Assembly (NCBI RefSeq): GCF_024159265.1 | Contig: NZ_JAMYWY010000001.1 | Coordinates: 4,650,001 to 4,714,000 of the forward strand | Reading direction: 5' to 3' | Source of the DNA: Paenibacillus sp. 1781tsa1 | GTDB lineage: Bacteria; Bacillota; Bacilli; Paenibacillales; Paenibacillaceae | Length of the DNA stretch: 64,000 nucleotides | Made by a program: the position numbers and the translations under genes | Shown here: in pieces, positions 26,610-36,200 of the stretch | How the letters are laid out: each line of letters begins with the position of its first letter | How positions within the stretch are numbered: the stretch's first letter is position 1 | The notes under the pieces: model-generated | The model's input: only the letters and a program-made list of their open reading frames with translations | What the model was told of the DNA's origin: nothing | Database searches by the model: none

Positions 26610-27332
26610 TCATTTCATTGGTGCAGTGTGACGACATTTAGGGAAACTACTGCATCCAAAAAAGTCCCCTCTTGAACCAGAACGTTTAACAAGATTGTTC
26701 CCACATTTTGGACAAGTGTTCTCCTGTATATGTACTTCAGAAGAAGCCTCTATAGTAACAACTTCCTGAACTCTCATGGCTAACGCCATCTCAATTAAAG
26801 CCTCTCTGTTTATTAATCTCACTTTATTGGACTTTGCAAGTTCATACGCAGCTGAAGTGTAATCACTATTGGAAACAACCCATGCTTCATCGGTTCCATA
26901 ATACGCAATAGAGGACTGGGCTTCTTGGACCGCCTTGATCCCTACATTTTTACTGTAGCGCTTCGCTTGAACTGCAATTCGCTTTCCCTCTTTGACTAAG
27001 ATTAAGTCAGCTCCAAAATCACCAATTGCTTTGGTAACCTCGGCCTTATAGCCTTGAGAACGAAAAAGATGCCCAAGATACTGTTCGAATTGGAATCCAT
27101 CCATTTGATCAATCTCTGCTATTCCCGACCTCTTTAAACGCTTCATTCGTTTACGTTGAAGACTAACCATTAATGAAACCACACCTATAAATCCAAGAAC
27201 TCCAACACATATTGAAGCTTTCCAAGAAGTTGTTAATAAATATGTACCCGCAGTGCCTACCAGCGTAACCAAGCCAGCTAGTCCCTGAAATAGTTCTTCT
27301 TCCTGTTTCGCCTTACTTTTTCTTCTTGCCAT
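26610..27332 (-). CDS. Membrane-anchored Mrr-like restriction nuclease with zinc ribbon
   Basis: 240 aa. After a basic start come two hydrophobic helices (about 15-60), then an Mrr/restriction_cat domain (about 75-185). Its nuclease residues are in GDFGADLILVKEGKRIAVQA (Asp ... Gln-x-Lys), with FEQYLGHLFRSQGYKAEV before them. The C-terminal 35 residues carry CPKCGN ... FFGCSSFPKC, a topoisomerase-type zinc ribbon. The architecture suggests a membrane-tethered enzyme cutting foreign or modified DNA. The ATG at 27332 has GGGAGG 7 nt upstream. No methylase is near, which fits a modification-dependent type IV role, though this is inference. Confidence 0.85.
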   Translation of the reverse strand: MARRKSKAKQEEELFQGLAGLVTLVGTAGTYLLTTSWKASICVGVLGFIGVVSLMVSLQRKRMKRLKRSGIAEIDQMDGFQFEQYLGHLFRSQGYKAEVTKAIGDFGADLILVKEGKRIAVQAKRYSKNVGIKAVQEAQSSIAYYGTDEAWVVSNSDYTSAAYELAKSNKVRLINREALIEMALAMRVQEVVTIEASSEVHIQENTCPKCGNNLVKRSGSRGDFFGCSSFPKCRHTAPMK

Positions 27333-27347
27333 ATTTCTTCCTCCCAA

Positions 27348-27890
27348 CCTACTAAATACGCCCTTTGAAATAGGAAACAGCTAGATTACTTACTAGTTAT
27401 TCTCATTTATAATTCATCTTCAGATTTCCATAAAAATCACATTTTGATAAATGTATAATATCCCCATGACATATCCTTTCCTTGAACAGCCTCAATTGTT
27501 TAGAAAATTCGGGATGCTCACCACTTAATAGAGCATCCTGTATATCAGATGCACCCTCTCACATTCTTGATTTGTTGTTTTACAGATCTAATCCTCAAAG
27601 AAGGATCGCTTTCGCAGTTCTTTCATCCAGAAGTGAATTTCTCCATTTATCTGCTTCAGTTCTAAGACCCTATATTCGGGTTAGGAGTTTTGTAATGTCT
27701 AACGGTGAGTTCATTGGGAAACGAACCATACAACCCGATCAGGGGGCAGTGAACGTTGCTGTATTGGTTGAAGCAATGATCCCTTCCTCCAAATCTTTCC
27801 TTTTATTTTTTTGGAATATCATAGAATATATAACCCACAATCTCATTGTCACCATTTAGTGGCAATTTAACATTTGGTAAACTATTATTT
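27348..27890. other. Gene-free or fully decayed stretch
   Basis: It contains an inverted repeat GGATGCTC...GAGCATCC (27512-27538). A 125-codon rightward frame (27482-27859) has no ribosome-binding site and reads as an unlikely protein. Some of it may be decayed coding sequence of the adjoining toxin/immunity island; no family was recognisable. Confidence 0.4.
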
Positions 27891-27899
27891 TTACAGTTT

Positions 27900-28245
27900 G
27901 ACAGCTTTCTTCAAGTAAAAGAAAGAGCTTATCATCACCGTACATGACTGTAAAATCATCTTTTGAATCAATTATCTTTTTACTCTTCCACTGCTAAAAT
28001 CTGCCCGTTCTTTTGAATAACATTCAATATTATTAATAGATACTATCGTAATACCAAATATTTTTTTTCGATTCGCTGTTCACTTTAATTTCTATGAAAG
28101 ATGATTTTTCATTAAAAATTCTATAATAAAATAGCTCTTTTGATGTAATATCATTCAATGGATACTCAACGGTTACAGGTACATAAAAGTCAGTTTCCAA
28201 ATAAGATTGTATCTCTTCTTATAATATTTCTTTTAATTTCAACAT
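27900..28245 (-). pseudogene. Broken immunity-like gene
   Basis: GGGAGG and an ATG at 28245 begin MLKLKEIL and stop at once. Shifting frame gives a long protein-like run: LETDFYVPVTVEYPLNDI, SKELFYYRIFNEKSSFIEI and a final NIWYYDSIY before a stop. Further downstream ERADFSSGRVKR appears in another frame. At least two frame-breaking changes separate the parts. It directly follows the toxin remnant at 28260-28433, in the position of an immunity gene. Confidence 0.55.
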
Positions 28246-28259
28246 CTTTTTCCTCCCTG

Positions 28260-28433
28260 TTAAGGAATATAAAGGGCATGTTTAATCACTGGTAATTGCC
28301 CAGCTTCCCTAGACGGACTAAATATTAATTCCCAATGTCCAACTGTTACTGGTTCATTAAACTTGTAGCCCTTTGCAGCGGCTTCTTTTACAGCTGATTG
28401 GAAGCTTCTTATTAATTGTTGTTCAGTTAACTT
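28260..28433 (-). pseudogene. C-terminal remnant of a polymorphic toxin
   Basis: The reverse strand reads KLTEQQLIRSFQSAVKEAAA, continues through GYKFNEPVTVGHWELIFSPS and ends LPVIKHALYIP. This 57-residue tail has the look of the last part of a toxin domain (a GHWEL core near the end) and is followed 15 nt later by the broken immunity gene. No delivery domain remains upstream, and the frame is closed by a stop at 28434. Confidence 0.5.
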
Positions 28434-28533
28434 TTACCATGCGATTAAGTCCTAGTTGAATATTCTACCATATGTTTAGTAGAGGCTAGTAGAAATGAAA
28501 TACTAGCCGGAATCTTTCTCATACGTTTTTCCC

Positions 28534-29742
28534 TCATTTCTTTTTAATGATTGCAAACGATCCATCATCCATATTGAATTGATTATTCGGATTATCAAGA
28601 CTGATGTAGTTGACCACCCACAACTTAATACCATTTTTATATTTTGCGAAAAATATAGCACTTTCTAAATTCGGTAGAATTTGATAACCAAATTTAGCGT
28701 CTAAACCATTATCAATACGCGAACCACCAGTCATGTCGATCACACCATTCGAATAATGTGAGATGCTAAAATCTTTAGCTTTTGGATAGATAGTTAGCTC
28801 CGAGAACACAGGGAATACATTTCTGTTTTTGTAAAATGATTTATCTAAGTCATTTACGAATAAAGGTGCATAGATACTTTTTTTCTTGTTCCAATCGCTA
28901 ATATTCACCCCAATTAAACGATGAAACACAAGGCTGCCAGATCCGTTCCTGAACGTTTTCCTTTTACCTGAGATATCCGCAATGGACGTGTTTCCCGTTG
29001 TTAAATTAGAAACTAACTCAATGTTGGATTTTTCCGTACCTACCATACGTAATTCATTCAAATCATCAAAGCTTGTTACTTCTTTTTTCAGCACATTTTC
29101 GAGTCTTAGTAAAATAGCAGAAGATTCAGCACGAGTGGTCGTCTTGTCCATTCCAAACGATCCGTCTGGAAAGCCGTTCATCAGGTTAGTTCCCATTGCA
29201 AGCGCGAGATAAGGAATTTTATCTTGAGCAATTCCTGGTTTAAACGACTCTTTGACTGGAAGTAACGTTCCTTTCGTTTCAGCAAATGCTGTTTTATACT
29301 CAGCACTGGAAGCAACCAATCCGGAACTCAACCATTTGGCCATTTCTTCGCGAGTAATCGGAGTACTTGGTTTAAATCCGTTTGGATACTCTTTGGTATT
29401 AATGAACCCCAAAGTAACCGCCCGATCCACCTCAGCCTTACTCCAGTGTCCATTCAGATCCTTGAATGAATCAGTCTGGGCATCCTCCGGAAGTGTCTTG
29501 TCTTTGGCCACCCGTGAAATTAGGGATGCAAATTCTGCTCTTGTTACCGAAGCATTGGGCTTGAACAATCCATTACCGTATCCTTTGAAGTAGCCCTTGG
29601 AAACCGCAGATTCAATAGCAGACTTTGCCCAGTGATTAGCTTGTACATCTTTGAAGGTTGTTGTTGCGGCAGAAGCCTGGGAAGAAATCAATGTCGATAC
29701 GAATACTACAGCGCTCATTATGGGTAACATTATTTTTTTCAA
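28534..29742 (-). CDS. SLH-domain surface protein, copy A
   Basis: 402 aa from the TTG at 29742, chosen because GGAGAG lies 8 nt upstream; a GTG at 29751 is too close to it. The signal peptide ends at SQASA-A. Three SLH repeats follow (FKDVQANHWAKSAIESAVSK, FKDLNGHWSKAEVDRAVTLG and a third ending TRAESSAILLRL), which bind the pyruvylated cell-wall polymer. The C-terminal 180 residues form an unknown domain ending NPNNQFNMDDGSFAIIKKK. The first 230 residues are nearly identical to copy B (36718-37929), while the C-terminal domains have diverged. Confidence 0.85.
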   Translation of the reverse strand: MKKIMLPIMSAVVFVSTLISSQASAATTTFKDVQANHWAKSAIESAVSKGYFKGYGNGLFKPNASVTRAEFASLISRVAKDKTLPEDAQTDSFKDLNGHWSKAEVDRAVTLGFINTKEYPNGFKPSTPITREEMAKWLSSGLVASSAEYKTAFAETKGTLLPVKESFKPGIAQDKIPYLALAMGTNLMNGFPDGSFGMDKTTTRAESSAILLRLENVLKKEVTSFDDLNELRMVGTEKSNIELVSNLTTGNTSIADISGKRKTFRNGSGSLVFHRLIGVNISDWNKKKSIYAPLFVNDLDKSFYKNRNVFPVFSELTIYPKAKDFSISHYSNGVIDMTGGSRIDNGLDAKFGYQILPNLESAIFFAKYKNGIKLWVVNYISLDNPNNQFNMDDGSFAIIKKK

Positions 29743-29854
29743 CTGTTCCACTCTCCGATTAGTTAGATTTAGTTTGGTTAGATTTTTCTAGTTTCTGCAT
29801 TTCCTTTGGGATATCTTGTTTTTTTCACACAGTTTACTACTATTATGTAAATTT

Positions 29855-30192
29855 TCACCTTGCTCCGGAATCTGCTTGTATAAAATCTTCTACGTTCTGA
29901 TTAATGTAGTCCACCAGTTCCGACGTATGCTCCAGGTGCCATTCATCCAGCTGCTTAATACTCATTTGAAGATCCCACACGATGGGTACAAGTCGCTGAC
30001 TATGGCTGCTCTCGGTATACTCAAAAAAGTTCCGTTGAATCCGTTCAAAGGTACGACTCATATCCTGAGCTTGTCGTCTCCATTTGTCCGCAGTCTCTTG
30101 CAATTCCTCAGGAGTTAGCTCTACGGTCCCTGCGGAGTATCCGCCAACCACGTTGGCCACCGATTTGAATCCTTTGGTCAATGTGTCCCATT
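29855..30192 (-). pseudogene. Truncated duplicate of the lipase C-terminal domain
   Basis: The 108-codon frame is almost identical to the last part of the lipase at 38038-39342 (LTPEELQETADKWRRQAQDM, FFEYTESSHSQRLVPIVWDL). Homology stops abruptly at GTGTCCCAT (about 30192), so the whole catalytic N-terminal part is missing. No ribosome-binding site precedes its first ATG, so it is probably not expressed as a separate protein. Confidence 0.8.
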
Positions 30193-30250
30193 TCTATAAT
30201 TCAGATCCTAATGTCTTGTCTTACAATAGCTTCCATGTGTAACTCTCCCT

Positions 30251-30613
30251 CTACTGTGTTGCATTTCTATTTAAAATATATCCTTCTTCTTGCAATGCAC
30301 TCTTTAGTTGTTGGCTATAAATAAATGATTCTTGCTTATTGGTCTCATAATTAATAGACACACTAAACGTTTGCTCTTTGTGCTCTTTTACGTGGCCGTA
30401 CACAGTCACCCAACTCATGGCCATTTTAGATGTTATCTCTTTATCCGTAATAGTTACCTCCAAGTTATAGGTATCCTTCAAATATCCAATTGCTATTGCT
30501 TCCGACCGATTTATAATTTTTTGATCCTTTATTTTTTTCTCATTCACACCTGCACAGCCCCCTAATATTAGTAACAACATAGCAACCAAGATGATCATCA
30601 CCATTCGGTACAT
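30251..30613 (-). CDS. Lipoprotein, TilA/DUF1433-like, copy A
   Basis: 120 aa. The lipoprotein signal MYRMVMIILVAMLLLILGGC has a lipobox LGGC, with the modified Cys at 20. The outside part has NRSEAIAIGYLKDTYNLEVT, VTVYGHVKEHKEQTFSVSIN and ETNKQESFIYSQQL, a pattern like DUF1433 lipoproteins. Copy B (39354-39701) lies directly upstream of an intact lipase. Here the adjoining lipase has lost its catalytic part, so this is an orphan immunity-type gene. TGAGGGAAGATT precedes the ATG. Confidence 0.75.
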   Translation of the reverse strand: MYRMVMIILVAMLLLILGGCAGVNEKKIKDQKIINRSEAIAIGYLKDTYNLEVTITDKEITSKMAMSWVTVYGHVKEHKEQTFSVSINYETNKQESFIYSQQLKSALQEEGYILNRNATQ

Positions 30614-30660
30614 AATCTTCCCTCACTTTCGATTCAATGAGCAACCACTATATATAAAAC

Positions 30661-30880
30661 CTCATTTATGTCTGATCACAGCAATCGAGCCACCATCCAT
30701 CCTTATCAAACTGGGAATTCGGGTTATTGAGACCAATTTAATTAGTAACCCGTAGTCTTACTCCCTTATTATTTTCTTAGAAGAATTGCTTTCTGTTCAT
30801 ACTAGGCAGATTGATACATCCATACTTTCATGCAATTTGTTTACTATTTAGATCCACCTGTAAAATCAATAACAGAGAGC
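30661..30880 (-). pseudogene. Remnant of an SLH-protein C-terminal domain
   Basis: On the reverse strand the fragments GGSK, NKGVRLRVTN, GLNNPNSQFD and the final DGGW/CDQT region align with the C-terminal end of SLH copies A and B (IKLWVVNYISLDNPNNQFN). Several stops and shifts interrupt it. It follows the same gene order as the remnant at 39757-39965, so it marks a third and fourth trace of the repeated unit. Confidence 0.6.
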
Positions 30881-30897
30881 GTAGAATATATTGTGTA

Positions 30898-31591
30898 TTG
30901 TGTAAATAGAAAAAGGAGACCTTTTCTATTAGAATTGGGCTAGCACACAACAATTCAAAAGAGAGGTCTTCCCTATGAATCATTTTACAACAGATTTAGT
31001 TCAAGCTTTAGTCACCAAACAAGATATTACAGAAGTATCTCGCAAGCCTTTTTGGATTACGAAATATACGACCGTGCTGGTGTAAATTCTGGCAACTCTC
31101 TTAGCGGTTCGTAAACCCGCACGCTTCATACCGAGTATGGCGACTTGCAGCTTAGTATGACCCACGAGAAGCGCTATGTCTGCGTTTATATTGATGCTAC
31201 GTACATCCCTGTGAAGCGTGCAACGGTAGCCAAGGAAGCGGTCTATATTGCCGTAGGCATTCGTAAGGATGGCTCCAAAGAGGTCCTTACGTACGCGATT
31301 GCACCGACCGAATCCGCTTATATCTGGAAAGAGCTGCTTCAGGAAGTCAAAAAGCGTGGCATGCAGCAAATCCTTCTGTTTCCTCCGACGGATTGATCAG
31401 GATCGTGAATGCAATCAAGGAGGTGTAACCTCAGGCGAAGTATCAAACCTGTTGCGTTCATTTAGTTCGTGTCACGGATCTAGCAGAGATCTGGGAGATT
31501 TCAAGTGTACCGCGCTGAGGATGAAGAAGCAGGTAAAGCTGCTCTGACTACCTTGAGGATCTACATAAGAAAGGCCATTTCATTTACACAA
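30898..31591 (+). mobile_element. IS256-family element relic (mutator-type transposase, deleted and frameshifted)
   Basis: The ends TTGTGTAAAT (30898) and ATTTACACAA (31582-31591) are inverted repeats. A start MNHFTTDLVQALVTKQDITE at about 30975 is followed by broken fragments: YDRAGVNSGN, EYGDLQL, an open stretch KRYVCVYIDATYIPVKRATV to WKELLQEVKKRGMQQ (31145-31393), then YRAEDEEAGKAAL. These match IS256-type transposases, including the DAT catalytic region. The element is about 700 bp instead of about 1.3 kb, so it is inactive. Confidence 0.8.
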
Positions 31592-31721
31592 AATTCCTTG
31601 ACGCTGCCTTTAATTTGTAAACAACAAATTAAAGAAATTATTTTAAGGGTAACATGGGTTATATGTGCTATTGGTTCATTGAATGTTGAATTTAGCTAGT
31701 ACTACATAGTCCCACAAAAAG

Positions 31722-31750
31722 AAAGCCCTCAAGAAAAAATCTTCGGGCTA
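31722..31750 (-). terminator. Terminator of the toxin/SLH operon
   Basis: AGCCC (31734-31738) pairs with GGGCT (31745-31749) and the reverse strand continues into TTTCTTTTTGTG. It lies 12 bp beyond the stop at 31761. Confidence 0.65.
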
Positions 31751-31760
31751 TATCATACCT

Positions 31761-32090
31761 TTATGATTGAGGGAACATCTCCAAATATGTTTCGTACCAA
31801 TCAGGGCATTGTGCTTTGATTAAGGAGAGCACCTCTGTCAAAGCAATACCATGTAGATGAGATAATTTATCATAACTTATCTGTTGTGTTGAAAGCCAAA
31901 TTTGACCAATAGACTCTCCACAACTTGCCTTGATCATGTCATCACAGTTACTTTCATTTGAAACTTTAATTAATATATCCACAGTCTCAGCATCTTGGAA
32001 GTTCTCTCCTAATTCAATTACTGCGTCATCTTTTTCTGCATCTGATGCTGTTGGATCTGTTAATATTTCCAATAAGCTTTCCCTATTCAT
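31761..32090 (-). CDS. Small HEAT-like protein, probable immunity protein
   Basis: 109 aa, acidic and all-helical, beginning MNRESLLEILTDPTASDAEK. Paired helices (DDAVIELGENFQDAETVDIL, ASCGESIGQIWLSTQQ) look like short HEAT/armadillo repeats. GGGGAG lies 8 nt before the ATG at 32090; a GTG at 32099 overlapping the toxin stop is an alternative. It directly follows the toxin frame, which is the place of an immunity gene. No family name is recognised. Confidence 0.65.
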   Translation of the reverse strand: MNRESLLEILTDPTASDAEKDDAVIELGENFQDAETVDILIKVSNESNCDDMIKASCGESIGQIWLSTQQISYDKLSHLHGIALTEVLSLIKAQCPDWYETYLEMFPQS

Positions 32091-32095
32091 AGACT

Positions 32096-33185
32096 TCACT
32101 CCCCTAATGAAATATGAGTTCCAACACTTCTACCGCCCTTTTCACCTGTAAACGGATTAACGTATGTTCCCTTATCGTCTAGTCTAGCATCAAAACGAGG
32201 TTGATTACTCCCTGCACCCAGTCCTTCCCTTGTACTAGCTTCGGGTTTTAACTTCAACCTCCAACTAAACGTTCCATCGCCGTTCTTTACTCCCCATTGC
32301 TCGACACCACCAGCAGTATCTTGTCTCACCCAATCATTTTTTTCTGCCCAAATCCTTAAGTTAGCAGTATTCTTGGAAATGCTACCAGTGTCTTTAACTA
32401 GAGCATTCCCCGTCCCGTTAGCACCCTTGCTCAACTTTTCTCTCTTAACCTTCGCTTCCCGAATTGTTTGCTTCACTTTGTCCAATGCTGCACTGGTTCC
32501 ACGACCTTTTATATGGACCTTTGCTGCCTTTCGCATTTCCAACGACCAGGCCCATCCCGCCTACGATTTGGCTCCATTTCAGAGATGCGATCATCATCTT
32601 GGCGTAAGAGTCCGTGACAGGCTCTCCCGTAAACGGGTTAACCCTCAACTCCAGTGCTCCAATCTGTAACTGGATCAGATCCTGATCTATTGGTTCGACA
32701 GGACCAGGGCCTTGATTCAAGCTGCTATTATCCAGTTTACCCTTGTCCTTCTCATACGCCTGAAGGGCTGCCTGATCTGTCACGCCCTTCTCATTAACCG
32801 GTAGCCACATATGCCACTGCGAATTGTACACCATCCGGTATCCTTTATCACTAGGACTATTCGCTGCTTTCAGCCCGATAGACATCGTAGCTACGGAACC
32901 TGCCACTGCTGCCCCGCTTATCTCATCTGCCTGCTGAAAACGGACACCAATGTCTCGGAGTTCCTTCGCGATGTGGGTCAAATGCTCCAGCGTTTCGACC
33001 ATGCGGGGCTGGGTTTCTTCAAATCGTTCTAAAAACCGTTCTCGCACCATCCCAGACCACATCGATTCCATCCAGCGGATCAATCGAACCAGTTCCTCGC
33101 GTGTATCTCCCATTCGCGCGCGAGTCCGTTCAACCTCTCGTGAGGCTTCAAACAAACGCTCCGGGGTTACTTGTATTCTACTCAT
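32096..33185 (-). pseudogene. WXG100-led polymorphic toxin, frameshifted
   Basis: The first frame (33185 down to about 32520) gives a WXG100-type domain (MSRIQVTPERLFEASREVER) and the GYRM...VNEKGVTDQAALQAYEKD...NPFTGEPVTDSYAKMM module shared with the toxin at 20723. After GSKGPYK the sense passes to another frame: GRGTSAALDKVKQTIREAK, then a toxin-like C-terminus with WRLKLKPEASTREG, PRFDARLDDKGTYVNPFTG and GTHISLGE. The joint lies in an AAAA run near 32515, so one extra A explains the break. It may be a true pseudogene or a base error. Toxin activity is not identified. Confidence 0.75.
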
Positions 33186-33292
33186 CGCTTTCTCCATCTG
33201 TCCAATGCCGGACTCTATGTCTTCCTTATCTCAACCTATTGTGCTCTAAACGTTTGGCATATTTCGTGCTTGTTTTAGCTGCACGTTCTCGC

Positions 33293-36200
33293 TTAATGCG
33301 GCACCTGTGCACTGAAATCATCTCTGCTGGAACGGTCGGCATGGTAGAACACCACATCTCCATCCCTTAAAGTAAACGAGTTGCCGTAGCTATCCTCGAC
33401 TTGACGCTGAAATCCTTCCAGCAACCATTGGTTCATCAGCGGTGCATGGATATATTGCAGATGCGGAGACCCCAGATTCCCTTCCTGGATCGATTCCAAG
33501 TTAAAGTTGACCACGATATAACCATTTTTCATGAAGATCGGTGACTTGGCATCCAAACCACCATGGGTACGCCCATAATCGGCCAGATTGGTTCCTGCTT
33601 GAACCACGTAAGGCTCGGTGGGTAGACTATACTCTCCATACCACTGCTGAATGGCAGCATTTGCACGAAGTACATCCGCACTTGCGTTCGTCGGAATATT
33701 GGTTTTGGGTCCGATAAACGTACGTAATTGCTCAGGCATCAGCAATAGACTGTATCCGCCTACAGGAGTTTTCATCTTCGTAAATTTATCCCGGTAGTAC
33801 TCCTGATACGTACGTTCACTCATCATGCCTGGATGAATTTCGCCATAGCGGTTATATTTGTAAGTCGCCGTATCTCGTAGCTGTTCCGAAGGTACTTGAC
33901 GTAATCGATCATTGAGAATAACAAACCGCTTGACTTGATCCTCCGCTGAACCTATACGAATAAAACTTCGCTGGTTCGTCGAGTAATACAGATCTACTGG
34001 TACGCGTGTTTTCCCATCTTTGCTAACAAAATCAAAGGTTGGAGTCAGGCGAATGCCGTCTCTGGACCCGAACATATTGCCCTTGGTTTTGAAATCAAAC
34101 TTAAAGTGATATCCCGTCTTCACAGCCACATTTTGATACCCTTGCAGCGGATGACTGCCTGGGCGAATCGGTACGGTGAATTGCGGTTTGTTCCCCCGCT
34201 TGTCACCGTCGATGCCCTGCGTTCCCGTCCAATAACTGATCCAAGTTGGGGCAATACTGCCCTTAAATCGCCGGAAAACAAGCTCCCAGTTGTAGTCTGC
34301 AATGTCCGTGATTTCAAAGTCGTATAACCTCCCAATGACCTCCACGGATACTTCGTCGCTGGCCAGATGATAGGTTAGATCTGTGTTGGCATCGGGTTGG
34401 GCATTGCTTCTGGACATCGATTCAAAGTCGGCAGGTGCATTCTCTGCAATATTTCGGAACTCCACTTGGTAATCTCCTTCGTCTACCCATACAGGCAGAT
34501 AAAAGGTGGTATCGAGTACGTACACCGGAATATCAATCCACGTACTCCGCGGGTAAAACTGTGTCCGGTCGGCACTGTATACGTCAAACGGAAACCGCAC
34601 CTGTTTGATCCGATAATATTTGGCATAATCCCGATCCCCATATCCCGGATACGAGTTGACATCCAAATGCTGTCCGCTCGTGGGGATACGTACTGTGAAC
34701 GGCCGCTCCAGAATAAGGGCAGACCGATCCATATTCGGTATCGTTTTCTGATTATGAGGCTGATCGTCTGAAACAAGAGAATAGTTCACGACTGGAGTAT
34801 GCACAGTGACCGTGTTAATCCCCGGAATTTCAAAGGTTTCTTCCTCATTACCATCATTAACATTTCCACTCATTAATTCATAACGGATTTCGCCTGTACT
34901 AGGCGTATCCTTCTTATTTAACAAGGTTTTGGATATTTCATTGTCAGGACTGTACAGAACATCTTTGCCAATCATTTGGGGTTCTGCGATCTGACCTGGC
35001 GTTGGCCCCGTTTCTTCTACTTTTGCGTTGTCCATGACAACAGCCCCATTAAACTTCAAATAGTCATTCTTAACTTGGATCTTGGGCACAGCATCTTCCG
35101 CAATTGATGAGAGATCATCTGTTGGTGTTGGAGGTTCGCTGGTCCCTCCCGGCACTGGCTGTGAAGGCGCTGTTAACACAGCCGGTGTATTGGGTGCGTA
35201 AAAGGTACCGTTCGTAGCCGCCGCATAGATGGGACTACGATAATCAGCAGGATATAGTTCAATCTGTGGTAGAGCATAGTTTTTTAGGATCGCATCGGTT
35301 ATCTCATAAACGAGCAAAGTGTCAATTTTCCAATACTCGAAATCCCGTTTCACAGTATAGGTGTAGGGTACTTTTACATCTCTAGATCTTGGAGTTGATA
35401 CCGTTGTCGTACCACCTTTACCATCCGAAATTTTCTTTTCGTCTGTCCACGTTTTGTTATACGTTTTTTCAACAACTACGGTATATGTACAAGTGCCTTG
35501 CATATTCACAAACTTATTTTGGAATAGGTAACTTAGACCAAATACATTGCCATATAAACTCTCAGAGGTAGGGATACCTCGCAGTACGTCAAATGGCTCA
35601 CTTCCACGTTGATCGGCCTTAATAACTGCGCTTGCATTAGGGTCCATTCTCTCCCCTGTCATTTCTCCGACAGGTGACTCTGCACATGCCGCATCAGGAG
35701 TTTCCGGAATTTCAGGTGGTGGCGTGTCGCCAACTGTAATCGTTACATTTTCATAAATGTAATACGGTCCATCTTTGGAATTCTTCCATTTCGCGGTGAT
35801 GATAGCCGTTCCAACGTTTTTAGCAACAATTTGCCCTGTTAATTTTTCTACGTAAACTACTTCTTTTTGGTTAGAACTCCATTCAATTTGATCGACACGC
35901 TTGGAGACATTCACCCAGTTACCGAATTCTTCTTGGTCGTATGCTTTAGTTCTGATCTCTGCAACCAATGATTTTACATCATTTAATTGAAGCTGCATGT
36001 CCTCTCTAACCCGGATCTCTTTGGTTTCCGTAACGTAACCACTGTAATCAATCTCTAGTGGTGTGTAATACTCAACTTGATATTTTGGATCTCCATCCTG
36101 TCTTGTACCATACGGAGTTTTCTTTTCCCATTGATAATCAGCAACATTATCCGCGTCTACAGAATCAGTACCAGTTCTTGTTTCTATGGTTACCAGTAGA

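Noticed and set aside
27482..27859. Rightward frame of 125 codons in the gap after the Mrr gene
   Set aside because: No ribosome-binding site; Cys/Ser-rich translation without recognisable pattern; the region looks decayed.
32490..32545. Programmed frameshifting in the WXG100 toxin
   Set aside because: Only an AAAA run is present, with no slippery heptamer, stop codon at the site or stimulatory hairpin that I could see; an inserted base is simpler.
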